Of a stretch of DNA of 64,000 bases, positions 9,777 to 22,600 are shown in pieces. The stretch is taken from NCBI GenBank assembly GCA_964036195.1, contig OZ038452.1:12332704-12396703 (forward strand), given 5' to 3'. Every line of letters begins with the position of its first letter. Position 1 is the stretch's first letter. A model generated the notes under the pieces. The model was not told the DNA's origin, did not search any database, and was given only the letters and a program-made list of their open reading frames with translations. Origin of the DNA: Sphaerolaimus hirsutus (Eukaryota; Nematoda; Chromadorea; Monhysterida; Sphaerolaimidae). A program made the translations under genes and the position numbers.

Positions 9777-12700
9777 GTGAGTGCCTTATCAATTTTTAGG
9801 CACTCCCAGACCCTGTAAAATGCCCTGTAAAATGTAAAATGTCATGCAAAGTATCAAAAGTCATGTAAAATTCCCTGTAATTGGCAAACTACCGTTTACC
9901 ATTTTACAGTGCATTTTACATGACTTTTGACACTTTGCAAGACATTTTACATTTTACAGGGTCTGGGAGAAGAACCTGGTGACCATCACGCAAGTAGAGA
10001 AGTAAAAAAACGTTTTATTGCAGTGAGAAATAAGAATTTTAGAATTTTTGTAATTAAACTTTTTTAGAAGCGACAAGCTCAAAAACAGTTTGAAATTCAT
10101 TTAGATTTTAACATTTGGCAAGTTAACTGAACAGGTGTGAAGAAAAATGCCAGATGGTATATTCCGCGGACATCACACTTATGGATTAGCGTATGGAAAC
10201 CTACCATAACCCATCCGAATAATAAACCACAAATTATACAGATTTTTCACTGTACAAAACAACAAAAAGATGTGAATACACTGCGTACACATCATGTATT
10301 TATTTGCTGTCGTTGCCGTTGGATAATAATATTCTTATGTATTTTGTATAGTATCCCAGGGCCGTATCCAGGGGGGGGGCGGGGGGGCTGCAGCCCCCCC
10401 CCTCCCGGGGCGAGACCAAAAAGTGACCGGAAAATGCGACTTTTTCAACGTCAGCGTAAAAAATTTTGCGCGCAAGCGCGCATTCTTCGCCAGACATAAG
10501 GTATTATCATCGGATTTGCTCCATGTGGCCACAAATCGTTATAAATGCACTCAACGTTGTTTTTTTGCTGTTTTGTATCTATATTTACATACATATAAAG
10601 CATTCCATGGCGCTGACGTCAACGCCCATGGCGCCATGGCGTGGCACCTACTAATGGCGCCAGCGCCATGGCGCCATTCCGCCACTATGTAGCTAAAATT
10701 TTAGGGGGGCCCCCTCGCCGGCCTCCGTAAACAAGCAGCCCCCCCCCCCCGCTCAAAAATCCTGGATACGTTCCTGTAGTATCCTTTTCATACACATTGG
10801 GAGTTATTCAGGAGGGGGGAGTTATTCAAGGGGGGAGTTATTTTCCCTCACCTCGCCAACAGGGGGGAGTTATTCAAGATGGGAGTTATTCTAGGGGAGT
10901 CTTATTCGAGGATTTGCGGTACTACTGTATTTCATACTAATGGCCCAGGGACAGTCCCGCACCCTGTAAAATGGAAAGTCATGTCATGTAAAATGTCAAT
11001 TGGAAGAAAAGAACACATTTTTAGTGAATTTTTGACAATTTGCGTGACAATTAGCGTACCTATTTGTATAGCATTTTACATGACATTTGACACTTTACTT
11101 TTCAGATTACAGGGCGCGTGATCAGTATAAGGGTATAAGTATAAGTATAAAAAGTACAAAATATGTAGACACTCAGTACTGAAAATTATTTTTAATTTGG
11201 TCAAGTTTTTGAGAAAAACGGTCAGTGCTTGCCTGTTTCCTTTAAAAAAAACTTTCATTAACATGTAAAAACGAGTGAAGCAGAAACGCGAGCAGTATTG
11301 TTGAAATTACTGAACTTCCTTCAAAGCAGTATTTTTTACTCACCCCTGAGTACAGAAAATGTAAAATACTTGTAAATGTAAAATTGTGATGTATAATTGT
11401 AAAATGTAAAATTTGAAATGTATTATTGTAAAATTTAAAATGAAATTTTACCGATACTCATCCATGAGTACACGTGAGTAAAATACTTTTTTCCCGGGAA
11501 AATATCAAATCGAATACTTTCTTCCGCGGAAAATGTAAAAGCAAGTACTTTTAAGTAAGTAAAAGTAAAATATATATGTAAATGTATTTACCCAGTACTC
11601 ACGTGTATGAATTTATCAAGGGTAAATGTAAATAGATTTTCACAACTTTGAACATTTGAAATCGTTAATTTGAACACCAACAGCAACAGTTGCAAAAATC
11701 CAAAAACCATGCAGGAATTTGCGGCCATAAATGCGGCCATAGAAAAGTTCGCCATGTTGGATGGCGAAATCGATCAATTGTTGAATGTGGAACTGCCCAG
11801 CGGAGAGCACATTGGGAGATTGGAGGTCTGGAAAATAAATTTTTTTCTTCAAAATTCTACCTTTTTCTTGGAATAGCCGGTGGACATTAGTTCATGGCCA
11901 CCACCATGAGGTCTACACAGTGACACTTCCCTGACGTTTCCCGGCACTTCACGAAATTTGTTGTGAAGGCACTTCACATCGCAAATACAGTTCATTACTC
12001 AACACATTTGTAACGCCATGTAAAAACTGACGGCAGATACTAGTTGTCACCGGCAGAAATGGCGCGTCATTAGATCATAGGAGTAGAACGGCGTCAAATG
12101 TCATTCTGTCAATCCTTGCCACCTTTACAGGGTCTGGGCAGAATGTTGAATGATATCGAAGGCCAATCTGTGCCAGGAAACGAGGAGTTGCCCGGAAATG
12201 GGACAGTGGCGCTCCAGGTGTCAGTCCCAGACCCTGTAAAAAGCCCTGTAAAAAGCCCTGTAAAATGTCAAATGACATGCGAAGTGTCATAAGTCTTGTA
12301 AAATGCCCTGCAAAATGGCAAACACGTTTTACCGAGCATTTTACATGACTTTTGACACTTTGCATGACATTTTACATTTGACACGGCCTTTTACAGGTTC
12401 CGGGACTGCCCCCAGTTGAACGAAAGCCGCAACAAGTTGAAAAAGGCCACGGACAGCTTTAATGATTCACTGAAATTCATTAAGCTGTTTGACAAGTTTT
12501 GGGGCTTGTGCTTTCGAACGAATGAACTTCTCCATTCGTGCCAAAGGGTGAGTTCACTCGATGTTTTTAAAAGCATTAGGTATTTACTGGTTTTGCGGGT
12601 TATGGCCTATGGGTAACGAGGGGAAAAATTCGAAATTTGAAAGCGTTTTTGAATTTTTTGAACTTTTTGAATTTTTATTTCACCCCTTGAAAAGCACTAA

Positions 12701-15700
12701 AATAATGTTGTTTTCTTAAGCTGTGTTTCCATAATTTTTTAATAAAGTTCCATATCTGCGAGAAAATGCAGTGAAGTATACTCACTAGTTAACTGCACTC
12801 ACATGCCAATTTGCAGATAAATCGTCCATGTCGTTCGAGAGTGACAAGCATTATAAAAATATATCGAAAAAAGCGAACCGACAAGCGAAATATTTTTTGA
12901 AATGCTTATAACTCTGGAACGACCTGGACGATTTATCTGCAAATTGGCATGTGAGTGCACTTAACTAGTGAGTATGCTTCACTGCATTTTCTTGCATATA
13001 TGGAACTTTTCCCATTTTTTAAATTGTCGGCACAAGTCGCAGTGTAAACGCAGCTTAAAGAAATTAGAAAATAAAAAAACGGTTTTTCAAATCGAATTTT
13101 TCTCTCTATATTTTTGGTTGCAAATGCATTTAAAATGCAGAGACACAAACAACACCTCGATTCACATCGGATATATTTGCAGCGTCTGAAAAAAAAGTGC
13201 AGATGTGTTTGCTGTAATCAACGATGGAAAAAACACAGAAATTGAACACAGAAACTCATTGAGTTTCTGTGTTTTTGTTTTACACAGAAACACGGAAACT
13301 CATAAATTTTGAAAAACTCAAAACTCAAATGAGTTTTTTTTTGGAGAACACAGAAACACAGAAACACGGAAACACAGAAAAGTTTTTTGAGTTTTTGTGT
13401 TTTTTTCAGCGAAGCGGTTGAATGCACATTAATTCAGTTAAACTAAACAAGAAAAGATATGCATGTATAGTATGTAAATATGTACATAATTTATTCATAT
13501 TTTATAATGGTACAAAAAAGAAATTAAAGATGGCTCGCACATCTCATGGTGGATTTGATAATTTAAGTTTCAACATTAAAGGATACCTTATTACCTCAAA
13601 TTAACCCCCCTCAAAATGGACTGGTGGAAAAATAAGCCCCCCTCGAAATACCCCTCTCCGGGATGATGTACATCATGTATCCAATGTACATGGTGTATTT
13701 ATTACTGCTAATTTGCATCGCAGCTACACATAGACTGTACTAGGTTGTGTAGCTATCTACATGTTTATTTCAAATATATCCTGTTTGTACGCATTTATAA
13801 CCTGTTTTGGGTACGTAAATGCCTACTATTTTCTATGATCCTTACAAAACTTTCTGACAAAATAATCAACCCCCGTGGAGGTATTTCGAGGTAATATGGT
13901 AGTTGTAGTTCAAATCAATTCTGTAGTCTTCCATACAGTGCACATCCATTGAAGGATTTTGGAGTACTGCGTAAATTGTAGTTTCTGAGCATTTTGTTGC
14001 TGGTGTTGTGATGTTGATGTCCTCATTGTGGGCATTTTTATGGACTTTTTTGACACTTGAATGAATACACAAATGTTATGTGGGGTTAAAACATGTGCAA
14101 AACCAATATTTTATAAGAAAACCACTGTTTCCAGATCGAAATGCTGTAAATCAGAATTTTTTGGGGGAAAAGTCAAATATTTTGGAAAAAAACTCGAGTT
14201 TTTTAGAAAAAAACTCAAAAAACTCGAGTTTTTACAAAAAACACAGAAATAAAAACAGAGTTACTCAAGTTTTTTTTGAGAAAAAAACTCAAAACACAGG
14301 TATTCATTTTTGAAAAACTCAAAACACAGAAAGTGTTTTTTTTTGGAGAACTTACCCATCGTTGGCTGTAATAGCTTGGAAGGCTGCAATATGTAAAGAT
14401 GTATTCAAAATTCTGAAGAATAATTCGAGAATGCAATAATTTAGTGAAAAAATTACAAAAAAGCATTTGAATTTTTTTTTGAAAATTTTAAAACTATTTT
14501 TGGAAGAAAAAAAATTTGAAAAGTAATTTTAGAAGAAAAAAAACGTTTTTCCAGAGGGTTTGACATCATTAGTTATGGGATGATGCCATCGGTCTCAAAG
14601 ATTTTGGCCCTCGCGGGGGCTGGATAGATAGCAAATCGCTCCTCCTGAGGGATAGATAGCTGAAAATTTTTCTGGGGGAGGGGGGGCTGGCGGGCGCACA
14701 ATATATAGGCTTTTTCAAGGTTAAGAAGGCAGAAAGGGGAAAAAATCTATAATAATCAGTTAAAAGTACCCAAAAGTAGGTTTAAAATGGCTAAAAATAG
14801 GTATATAACCATGTAAATAGCCGGAAAGCACGATTTTGAAGGTGAAAAACTATAAAAAGGTGCGAAAATTAGTGATTTTGAGTGAAAATTGGGGCAAAAT
14901 TTCACAAAAACCACTCCAGATAGATAGATAGCTGAGCGATTTGGGGGGGTCTTTGGGGGTAGTAGCCAAAAATTTTGCCTCGGGATAGATAGATAGCTGG
15001 CCGATTTGGGGGGGGGGCCCCCAGCCCGCCCCCCCTAGGAGACCCCTGGACGATGCGTTAGATGCGGTTCGAGCCATTCGAGTGCTCAAAAATGTGCAAC
15101 ACCATGGCGCTGACCTTTTGAATGAATTCGTGGCGCCGATGTCACTGGCGCTCAGCCGAAACACATGACTGGCTTGGTGCAATAATGCTTGGCGCTTTCC
15201 AATCACTAGACTGATTTAGCATACTCCAGTGTCTTTACATCTTGCACAGTGGTTCACGCTGGAAGCGTGCCCACTATATATAGCTATACTCGGCGGTAGT
15301 GATGTAAAAGCGCCATGGCGCTATCGCTAGCACCAAACAAAGAGCGCTATGGTCATTTTGGCGCTTGACGCCTTTCTGGCAGCATACCTACTTACTTGAC
15401 AAAAGCACATGAAAAATACAATCTGGAATAACAATGTTCATTCACTTTGCCGTGCTCATTTACATTGCCCCTCAAAAAGAACTCTATGAATCAATACATT
15501 GATGGTCCATGACATCGAAGAAATACGGCAATCACAGCAAATATTTTTTCATTTTTTAAACAAAACTGCATGCATAAATTATAGTTGGCACGCCTCCAAC
15601 GTGAGACATAAATACATGCTAGTGCAGAGTATCAGGTACGCTGAGTATTTAAACACACAAACGCAGGCCGTCCGCCACGCTGGAGACACTGAGCGGACTG

Positions 15701-16632
15701 AGCTGCGTGTGGACTCGATCGGGAACTGCGACACCTGGCTCAAAGACGACGTTCCCGGTGCCAGTCCCAGACCCTGTAAAATGGCAAATCTCAGCCAAAA
15801 AGTCTAAAGTCATGTAAAATGCCCTGCAAAATACCTGCATGTTCCATCACTTGAGACACTTTGCGTGACATTCGGCAATTTACAGTGCCCGGGACTGCCC
15901 CCAGGGGTTATTTCCAATTTGAAGGCGATCGTCGAAGAGGCCGAGAGTTTCGATCAAGGCTGCCTGCTGAAGGGCGTGTACGCCCGAGAAAAGATCAGAG
16001 CGGCGAGCGAAGCTTTGCAAGAATTGCAGGAGCACAGGCGCGAGGTGGCGCAGAATGTACACAGGTCGGCGTTGCGGGTATCGCTGCATTGTAAACTGCT
16101 TCCGCGTCAAGTTCGGCACCCATTTTTTTATTTTTCGAGTGCCGTAACTCCAGCTGTGCGCGAGATTTGTAGCTGAAACATGGGGGTTATATAGGCATAA
16201 CACTCCCCTTCTATACACCAACAGGGGGGGGGGGCTTCAGCGACTCACTACAGTGTGTGTCGCTGAACATGTAAAAAAATTTTTTCTATTTTTGCTGTCC
16301 GCCACAAGTTCAACACAAAATGGTACCCCCACTGCGGATGCCAAAACTCCAGCTGTGAAGGGTGTAAAATGCTCAAATTTTGGGGTGGTGTAGCCAACGC
16401 CGAACACCTCCCCCTACTATACAACATTGGGTGGGCAGCACTGACCCACTACAGTGTGGGTCGCCAAAGATCAAGGAAACATTTGACACAGTTTTTGTTT
16501 GCATCAAGTTCAGCACTGAAATTTGTCTTACAATTCACATCAAGTTCACATGCATGCATTAGTAGCCGGTAAAAAAATAGTCTGCGGCGATTGCTTAGAG
16601 CATTTGCAAAACAAAGATTTATCGAACACCCA

Positions 16633-16667
<35 letters not shown>

Positions 16668-19600
16668 ATTAAGAGACGCCCACATCTAAAAGTCAAAGCA
16701 AAATTTTGGAAATTGAGTTAAGTACGGAAACTTTGCTTGCTAGAATCGTTTCCGAATTAAGTGTCCATAAGGCATATTTGTCCGATCCGGGTACAAAAAT
16801 CTAGATTTTCACAAAGTAGTCCACTTGCTTACTGCATAGCTGAAAAAAGGCATAGCTTACTGAAAAAAGTTCAGTACTTTTAACAACTCTGCACACCACA
16901 CTGCGCCGCTGTGTTTTACGTATTTCTTTTGACAACTAAATAAGTATGTTTCCATTTCAGAGTGTCGGACTGCATCGAGAAAGTGCAAAAATGCGCGGCG
17001 ACTGTGAGCAGACGGCTGGTAGACATGGAAAAACTACCAGACCAATATGACGTGGAGCTGACCGCGCGCTATGTTGCCTGGCCCAGGTGCCACTCACAGA
17101 CCCTGTAAAGTGCCCTGTAAAATGTCAAATGTCAAGCCAAGGGTTCAAAAGTCATGTAAAATGCACTGCAAATTTGCAACGTACGTTTGCCATTTTGCCG
17201 GGCATTTTACATGATCTTTGACACTTTGCATGACATTTGACATTTTCCAGGGCTTTTTACAGGGCTGGGAGTGCCCCCAGGGCTCAAATCGAAGAGTTTT
17301 TGGAGCATTTGGGCAAATTATTTCGGGAATTAAATGAGATCGATGGGGATTTGGCGAAAGGCATGAAAGATGCCATTTTTCACTGGCAGCACCCCAAATT
17401 GGCCGACTTGTCTGCGAAATCGACCGAACTGCAAGAGCGACTGCATGTTCGTTGCATCTTAAGTTGAATTTTATTGTGCAGTGCGGAATCAAAGTGCCAA
17501 TTTGGCAAGTGGAGAGGTGACGTGAAATGTAATCAGTTATAAGTGGAGTTTTGACTGGTAAGTCAAATGGCAAGTGAGCCTTTATGTGACAACTAAATTT
17601 CTTAACAAATTACTTGCTAGTTACCGTATATCCTTGAATAAGACCCCTCTTGTATAACTCCTCCCCCTTGAATAACTCCTCCCTGTTGAATAACTCATAC
17701 GTGTTGAATAACTCGTCCCTCAAAAACTCTGGCGAAAAAATAAACCCCCATTGAGTAAACCCCCACACATGAATAACTCCCCCCTCTGTGATGAGTGGAA
17801 AAAATGTTGGGTCAAGTTTAAAAAAAACAATCAATGAAGTCAGACGGACAAAATAAGTTAGCCTGGGCTGCAAATGCAGTGCAGTGTGTGAAATGAAAAA
17901 TACAATACAATATTAGCCTACAGCAGCGACGACAGATACATAATCTTATTCTGAGGAAAAAAATCCCCCCCCCCCACTTGAATAACTCCCCCTCCTGACG
18001 AAAATATAACTTCCCGTTGGTCTTATTCGAGTATATACGTTATACGTTTGGGCATCAGTTCGCTTACCGCGCACTTGCCAGGTTTCTTGTTACTATTCCA
18101 CTTGAGGATTTGGCTCCAGTTGTCTCTCACATTGAAATTGAAAGTCGCTATCAATGCGCATACGAAACAACTAGTGATGACAAAGCGCCTTGGCGCAATC
18201 GCCCTCTGGCGCTTGGCGTTTCACCTGGGATATGCGTAGAGATGGAAAAGCGCCAAACAAAATGGTGCCAGGAACCAGATGACCCCAGCCCAGAGTAAAG
18301 GGCGCCAAGCGCCATTGCGTCTGGCGTTTTGTCCATCATTGCGTCAAAAGTGTGGCGCTTTGTCCATCACTAGTAGTAAGAATGGCTGAACGCGCAGTTC
18401 CACACGGCGGAGGCAAATGTGCTCATGTGCATGAACCAATCCGCCACGGTCAGAATTGACTCTGCCCACGAGGCGTTGCAGTCTTCGCAAAAAGTACTGA
18501 CCGATTTGGAAATAGTTATGGAAACAACCGACCGCGACGGTGCCACTCCCAGACCCTGTAAAGTGCCCTGTAAAATGTCAAATGTCATGCAAAGTGTAGA
18601 ATGTCATGTAAAATGCGCTGTAAAATTGCAACCGAGTTGTCATTTTGCAGGGCACTTTACACGACTCTAGACACTTTCCATGACATTTTACATTTTACAG
18701 GGCTCTTTACAGGGTCTGGGAGTACCCCCTGGTGTTGAATACATGATTAATAGGCTACCGGCGATTTTGGACCAGGAAAGTGATAAGTTGAAATTGAGCG
18801 CGTCGCAGTTGAAGGACTCCATCCGCATTTCACAAGACCGACTGGATGGCGAAGTTTTCCAGGTGAATTTAGCTTAACTTTGAATGTTTACATATGCTAC
18901 TTGTGAATTAAATAGTTGGCGCACTTTTTTACACATCGTATTTCGGGTTCATTTTTTCAGAGTGCCAAGTTTGAGGGGGGTTAATTCGAGGGAGGGGGTA
19001 CTTCAAAGGGGGTTTGTTTTTTTTGTCCGAATTTTTTGAACTCGAGTATACTTATACGTAGTTTGTAACGTATGCAGACGTAGAAAGATGCAACAAAAAC
19101 CGACATGTATAAGAATGTATTGACATAAGTACGCAGATGGCCCAGGCCATGTCCTAACATAACTCACTCATTATTTTACTGCTGTTTTTTGGCAATTACA
19201 TTATCTTTATACTGCTTTTCGGCGGTAATAATTACGAGGGGGGTATTTCAGGGGGTTATTTCTAGGGGTAGTATTTCAAGAAAATACGGTAACCATGGTG
19301 TTGGCAGACAAAATTTTAATTATTTGAAAATAAATGAAATTTCGAATGTTCGTCTGAAATGGTCAAATAGTTCAAGACTAGAATTTTTTGATAAACAATT
19401 GAAATCAAATTTTCAAATCTAATCAACTGAGAACTAAAACTTTGAAAAAACTTCCGAACTTTAAATATGCTTTCAATGTTCAGAAAATGCAGAATCTAGA
19501 GTAAAAATAGAAATGTGTGAATTTTTGAATCATTTGTAGTAAATTCGGAAAAAAATGTTTAACTTTTTGGTGAAAATTTCAATATTCGATAAATTCACTT

Positions 19601-22600
19601 TGCAGATAAATTCAAACTCAAACCAAACATGGTTTTAAGAGAATTTCAATCATTAATAAATGCTCGTGTCGCAGAATTTGACCAAATGTCTCGAGAAAAT
19701 CAAACAGAGGCAATTGGAATTGTCTGCCGCCCGCGACGCAGCTAAGAGATACTGCGAAAGTTACCAGGTAAATTATCCTGGGGGCACACCCAAACCCTAT
19801 CAAATGCCCTGTAAAATGTCAAATGTCACACAAAAAGTCAAAAGCCATGAAAAATGCCCTGCAAAATGGCAAAAGTACGTTTGCCATATTGCAATTTGCA
19901 GCGCATTTGACATTTTGCAGGGTCTGGGTCCTGGGAGTGTCACCAGCCGTAGTTCCGAGCTGTTTTCAAATATTTTGTATTTATATTATACATTAAGTTT
20001 ATACGTAATATTAAGTATATTACATATTATCTTTTGAGAATAATTTGGGATTTCCAGATTGTAAAATTTTTTAGAATACCGGAAATCCTCGAATAAGTCC
20101 GCCTTTGAATGACTTCAAATTGAAAGAAAAATTCTTTGATTCATCGGAATCCATTTCACCAGCCCCAAAATGTCACATAATCAAATACTAATCGTATGCA
20201 TTTGTATGCACCATGGCGCTTTTGGCGCTCGGCACTATCTTGTTGTGGCGCCATTGGCGCTTGGCGCTACTGATGCCACAAGCGCCATGACGCTTTTTAC
20301 ATCACTAGTTATAACAGCAATTAATGTATTTTATGAAAAATCTCAAAATTATTCAAGGAGGGAATTATTCAAGGGGGATCATTGTTTCCTACTCAACTAA
20401 CGGGGGGGCTATTCAAGTGGTGCATTATTCCAGGGGGGAGACAATCATTCGAGCAAATTCAAACTACACTACTATTCGAATACACTAATAAAATCTTCAA
20501 TTTTTTTCTGCCAAACATAAACCACGCATGCAAAATGAATGCGAACTATTGCTTGCAGGCGTCTACGGACGTTGAGGCGGCGCAATCGGCCACGGAGCAG
20601 ACGGGCACAACTCAGACCGTTCGTGTGCTGGTTTTTTGACACATTTTAATTTCTTTGAATGAATGTGGGAAATGAATGTGTAAATGGGAATTACCGTATT
20701 TCCTCGAAATACCCCCTCAAAAAGGACACTGAGTTTATAACCCCCCCCCCTCCCCCAAGTAAAGTGTAAATACAACATACACTCCGGGAAAAATGTCTTT
20801 ATGTTCCTGGCCAGGAACAAAAAATCAATGTCTCCCCAATTAACATGCGACCTGTGTCGGGATATACATGGGATGAATTCACGTAGATTAGGGTGCCTTT
20901 ATGCCACATGTCGAATTTTAGCTTTCTAGGGTCTTTGCTGCTCGTTTGACGGTCATCCAAAGTCAAATTTCCGGTAGTAAAAACTTCTCACTGTTTGTGT
21001 GAAAACATTATAACAAAGAAAAAATATGTTAAAATGATGAATAAGACCTGCATGCAACTCCTTTTCATTGATTTAACGTGTTTTTACTTTGTTATAATGT
21101 TTTCACAAAAACGGTGAAAAATTTTTGCTACCGGAAGTTTGACTTTGGATTGCCGTCAAACGAGCAGCAAAGCACCTAGAAAGCTAAAAATCGAAATATG
21201 GCATAAAGGCACCCTAATCCACGAGAATTCATGCCATTTTTTATCCCGACACAGGTCGCACGTTAATTGGGGAGACAATGATTTTTTTTGTTCCTTGCCA
21301 GGAACAGAGACATTTTTCCCGGAGTGTATATGACAAAAGCAGCGGCTTGTTATGTGATCCGGGCAATGCATAACACACGTCAAAAACAATAACTGTGTCA
21401 CGTTAGAACAGAGTTTATACCATCTTCATACATATATAAGGCTATAGACTCTTATTATACATGACCGTTTTTGTTGCATTATTCTACGTTTGTATACGTT
21501 ACAAACAGCAATTTAGTACTACGATTGCAAAAAAAAATTTGCCGCAATAGTAACCCTCCCTCGAAATACCCCCCACGTTTAATCCCCCCTCAAAATTTCC
21601 ACTATGAAAGAATAGAGGTGGGGTATTTCGAGGAAATACGGTAATTGTATTGGTATTGACTTGTTTTTTAGATCAGAAATGGACGACCGTATTTCCTCGA
21701 AAACAGACCCCATGAAACCCCCCCCTCGAAATTAGTGTAAATAGAACGTAATTGCCATGCAAGAGCTGCAGTTTGTGATCCGTGTAATGCGGAACACATG
21801 TTAAAACAATGACTGTGTGACGAACATGCTTATGCCATCTTTACTCATATAAGTCTATAAACTCTTATACATGGTAGTTATTGCTGCATTTAACTACGTC
21901 TGCGTAAGTTACAAACACTGGGTATTCAAGAAAGATCTGTCTAAAAAATCACCCCCCCCCCTCGAAATGTCGTTTAAAAAAAAAATTTACATCATGAAAA
22001 AATTAACCCCCTGGGGGTATTTCGAGGAAATACGGTACATTTATGCGCAGATAATTTTTATATACCCCCGCATCCTGTAAATTAGGAGTCCACTCTATAC
22101 AACTCCAAAATTACGAAAATTGAGATTTGTACGGAAACGTAGACACATTTTCCATGATTTTCCACATTTTTATGGAATGGCCAAATACTCGGGCATAGAC
22201 ATCCAGACGCCCTTGAATCGTTCCCTTAGTTCAAAATCGGATGAAAGAAATCATTATCATGCTGCCAGTAGTGATGTTAAAGGCACCAGGAAAAATGGCA
22301 CCGCACCGCACCGGCACCTTTGCCAACGCATGAAAAGGGCACCTGGCACCCTGGGGCACCGGCCAGAAAATGGCACCGCACCGCACCGGCACCGGTGCCT
22401 TTTGGAAAAAATGGCACCGGCACCGAAGGGCACCGGCGGGTTGCCGGTGCTAGCACCGAAAGGCACCGCACCGGGCTGGAATTTCTGAGGTAAATATCGG
22501 GCAGTTTCTCAGTGGTTCACCTTTGGAAGTGCATATTTCCATGAATTTTCAACCGATTTTGATGGTTGAGCACTTAAAATGATCAGAATGATGTGGCAAT

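Noticed and set aside
22120..22488. 122-codon frame with APKGTG-like repeats
   Set aside because: It runs through GGCACC words of a MITE with clear termini and target-site duplication.
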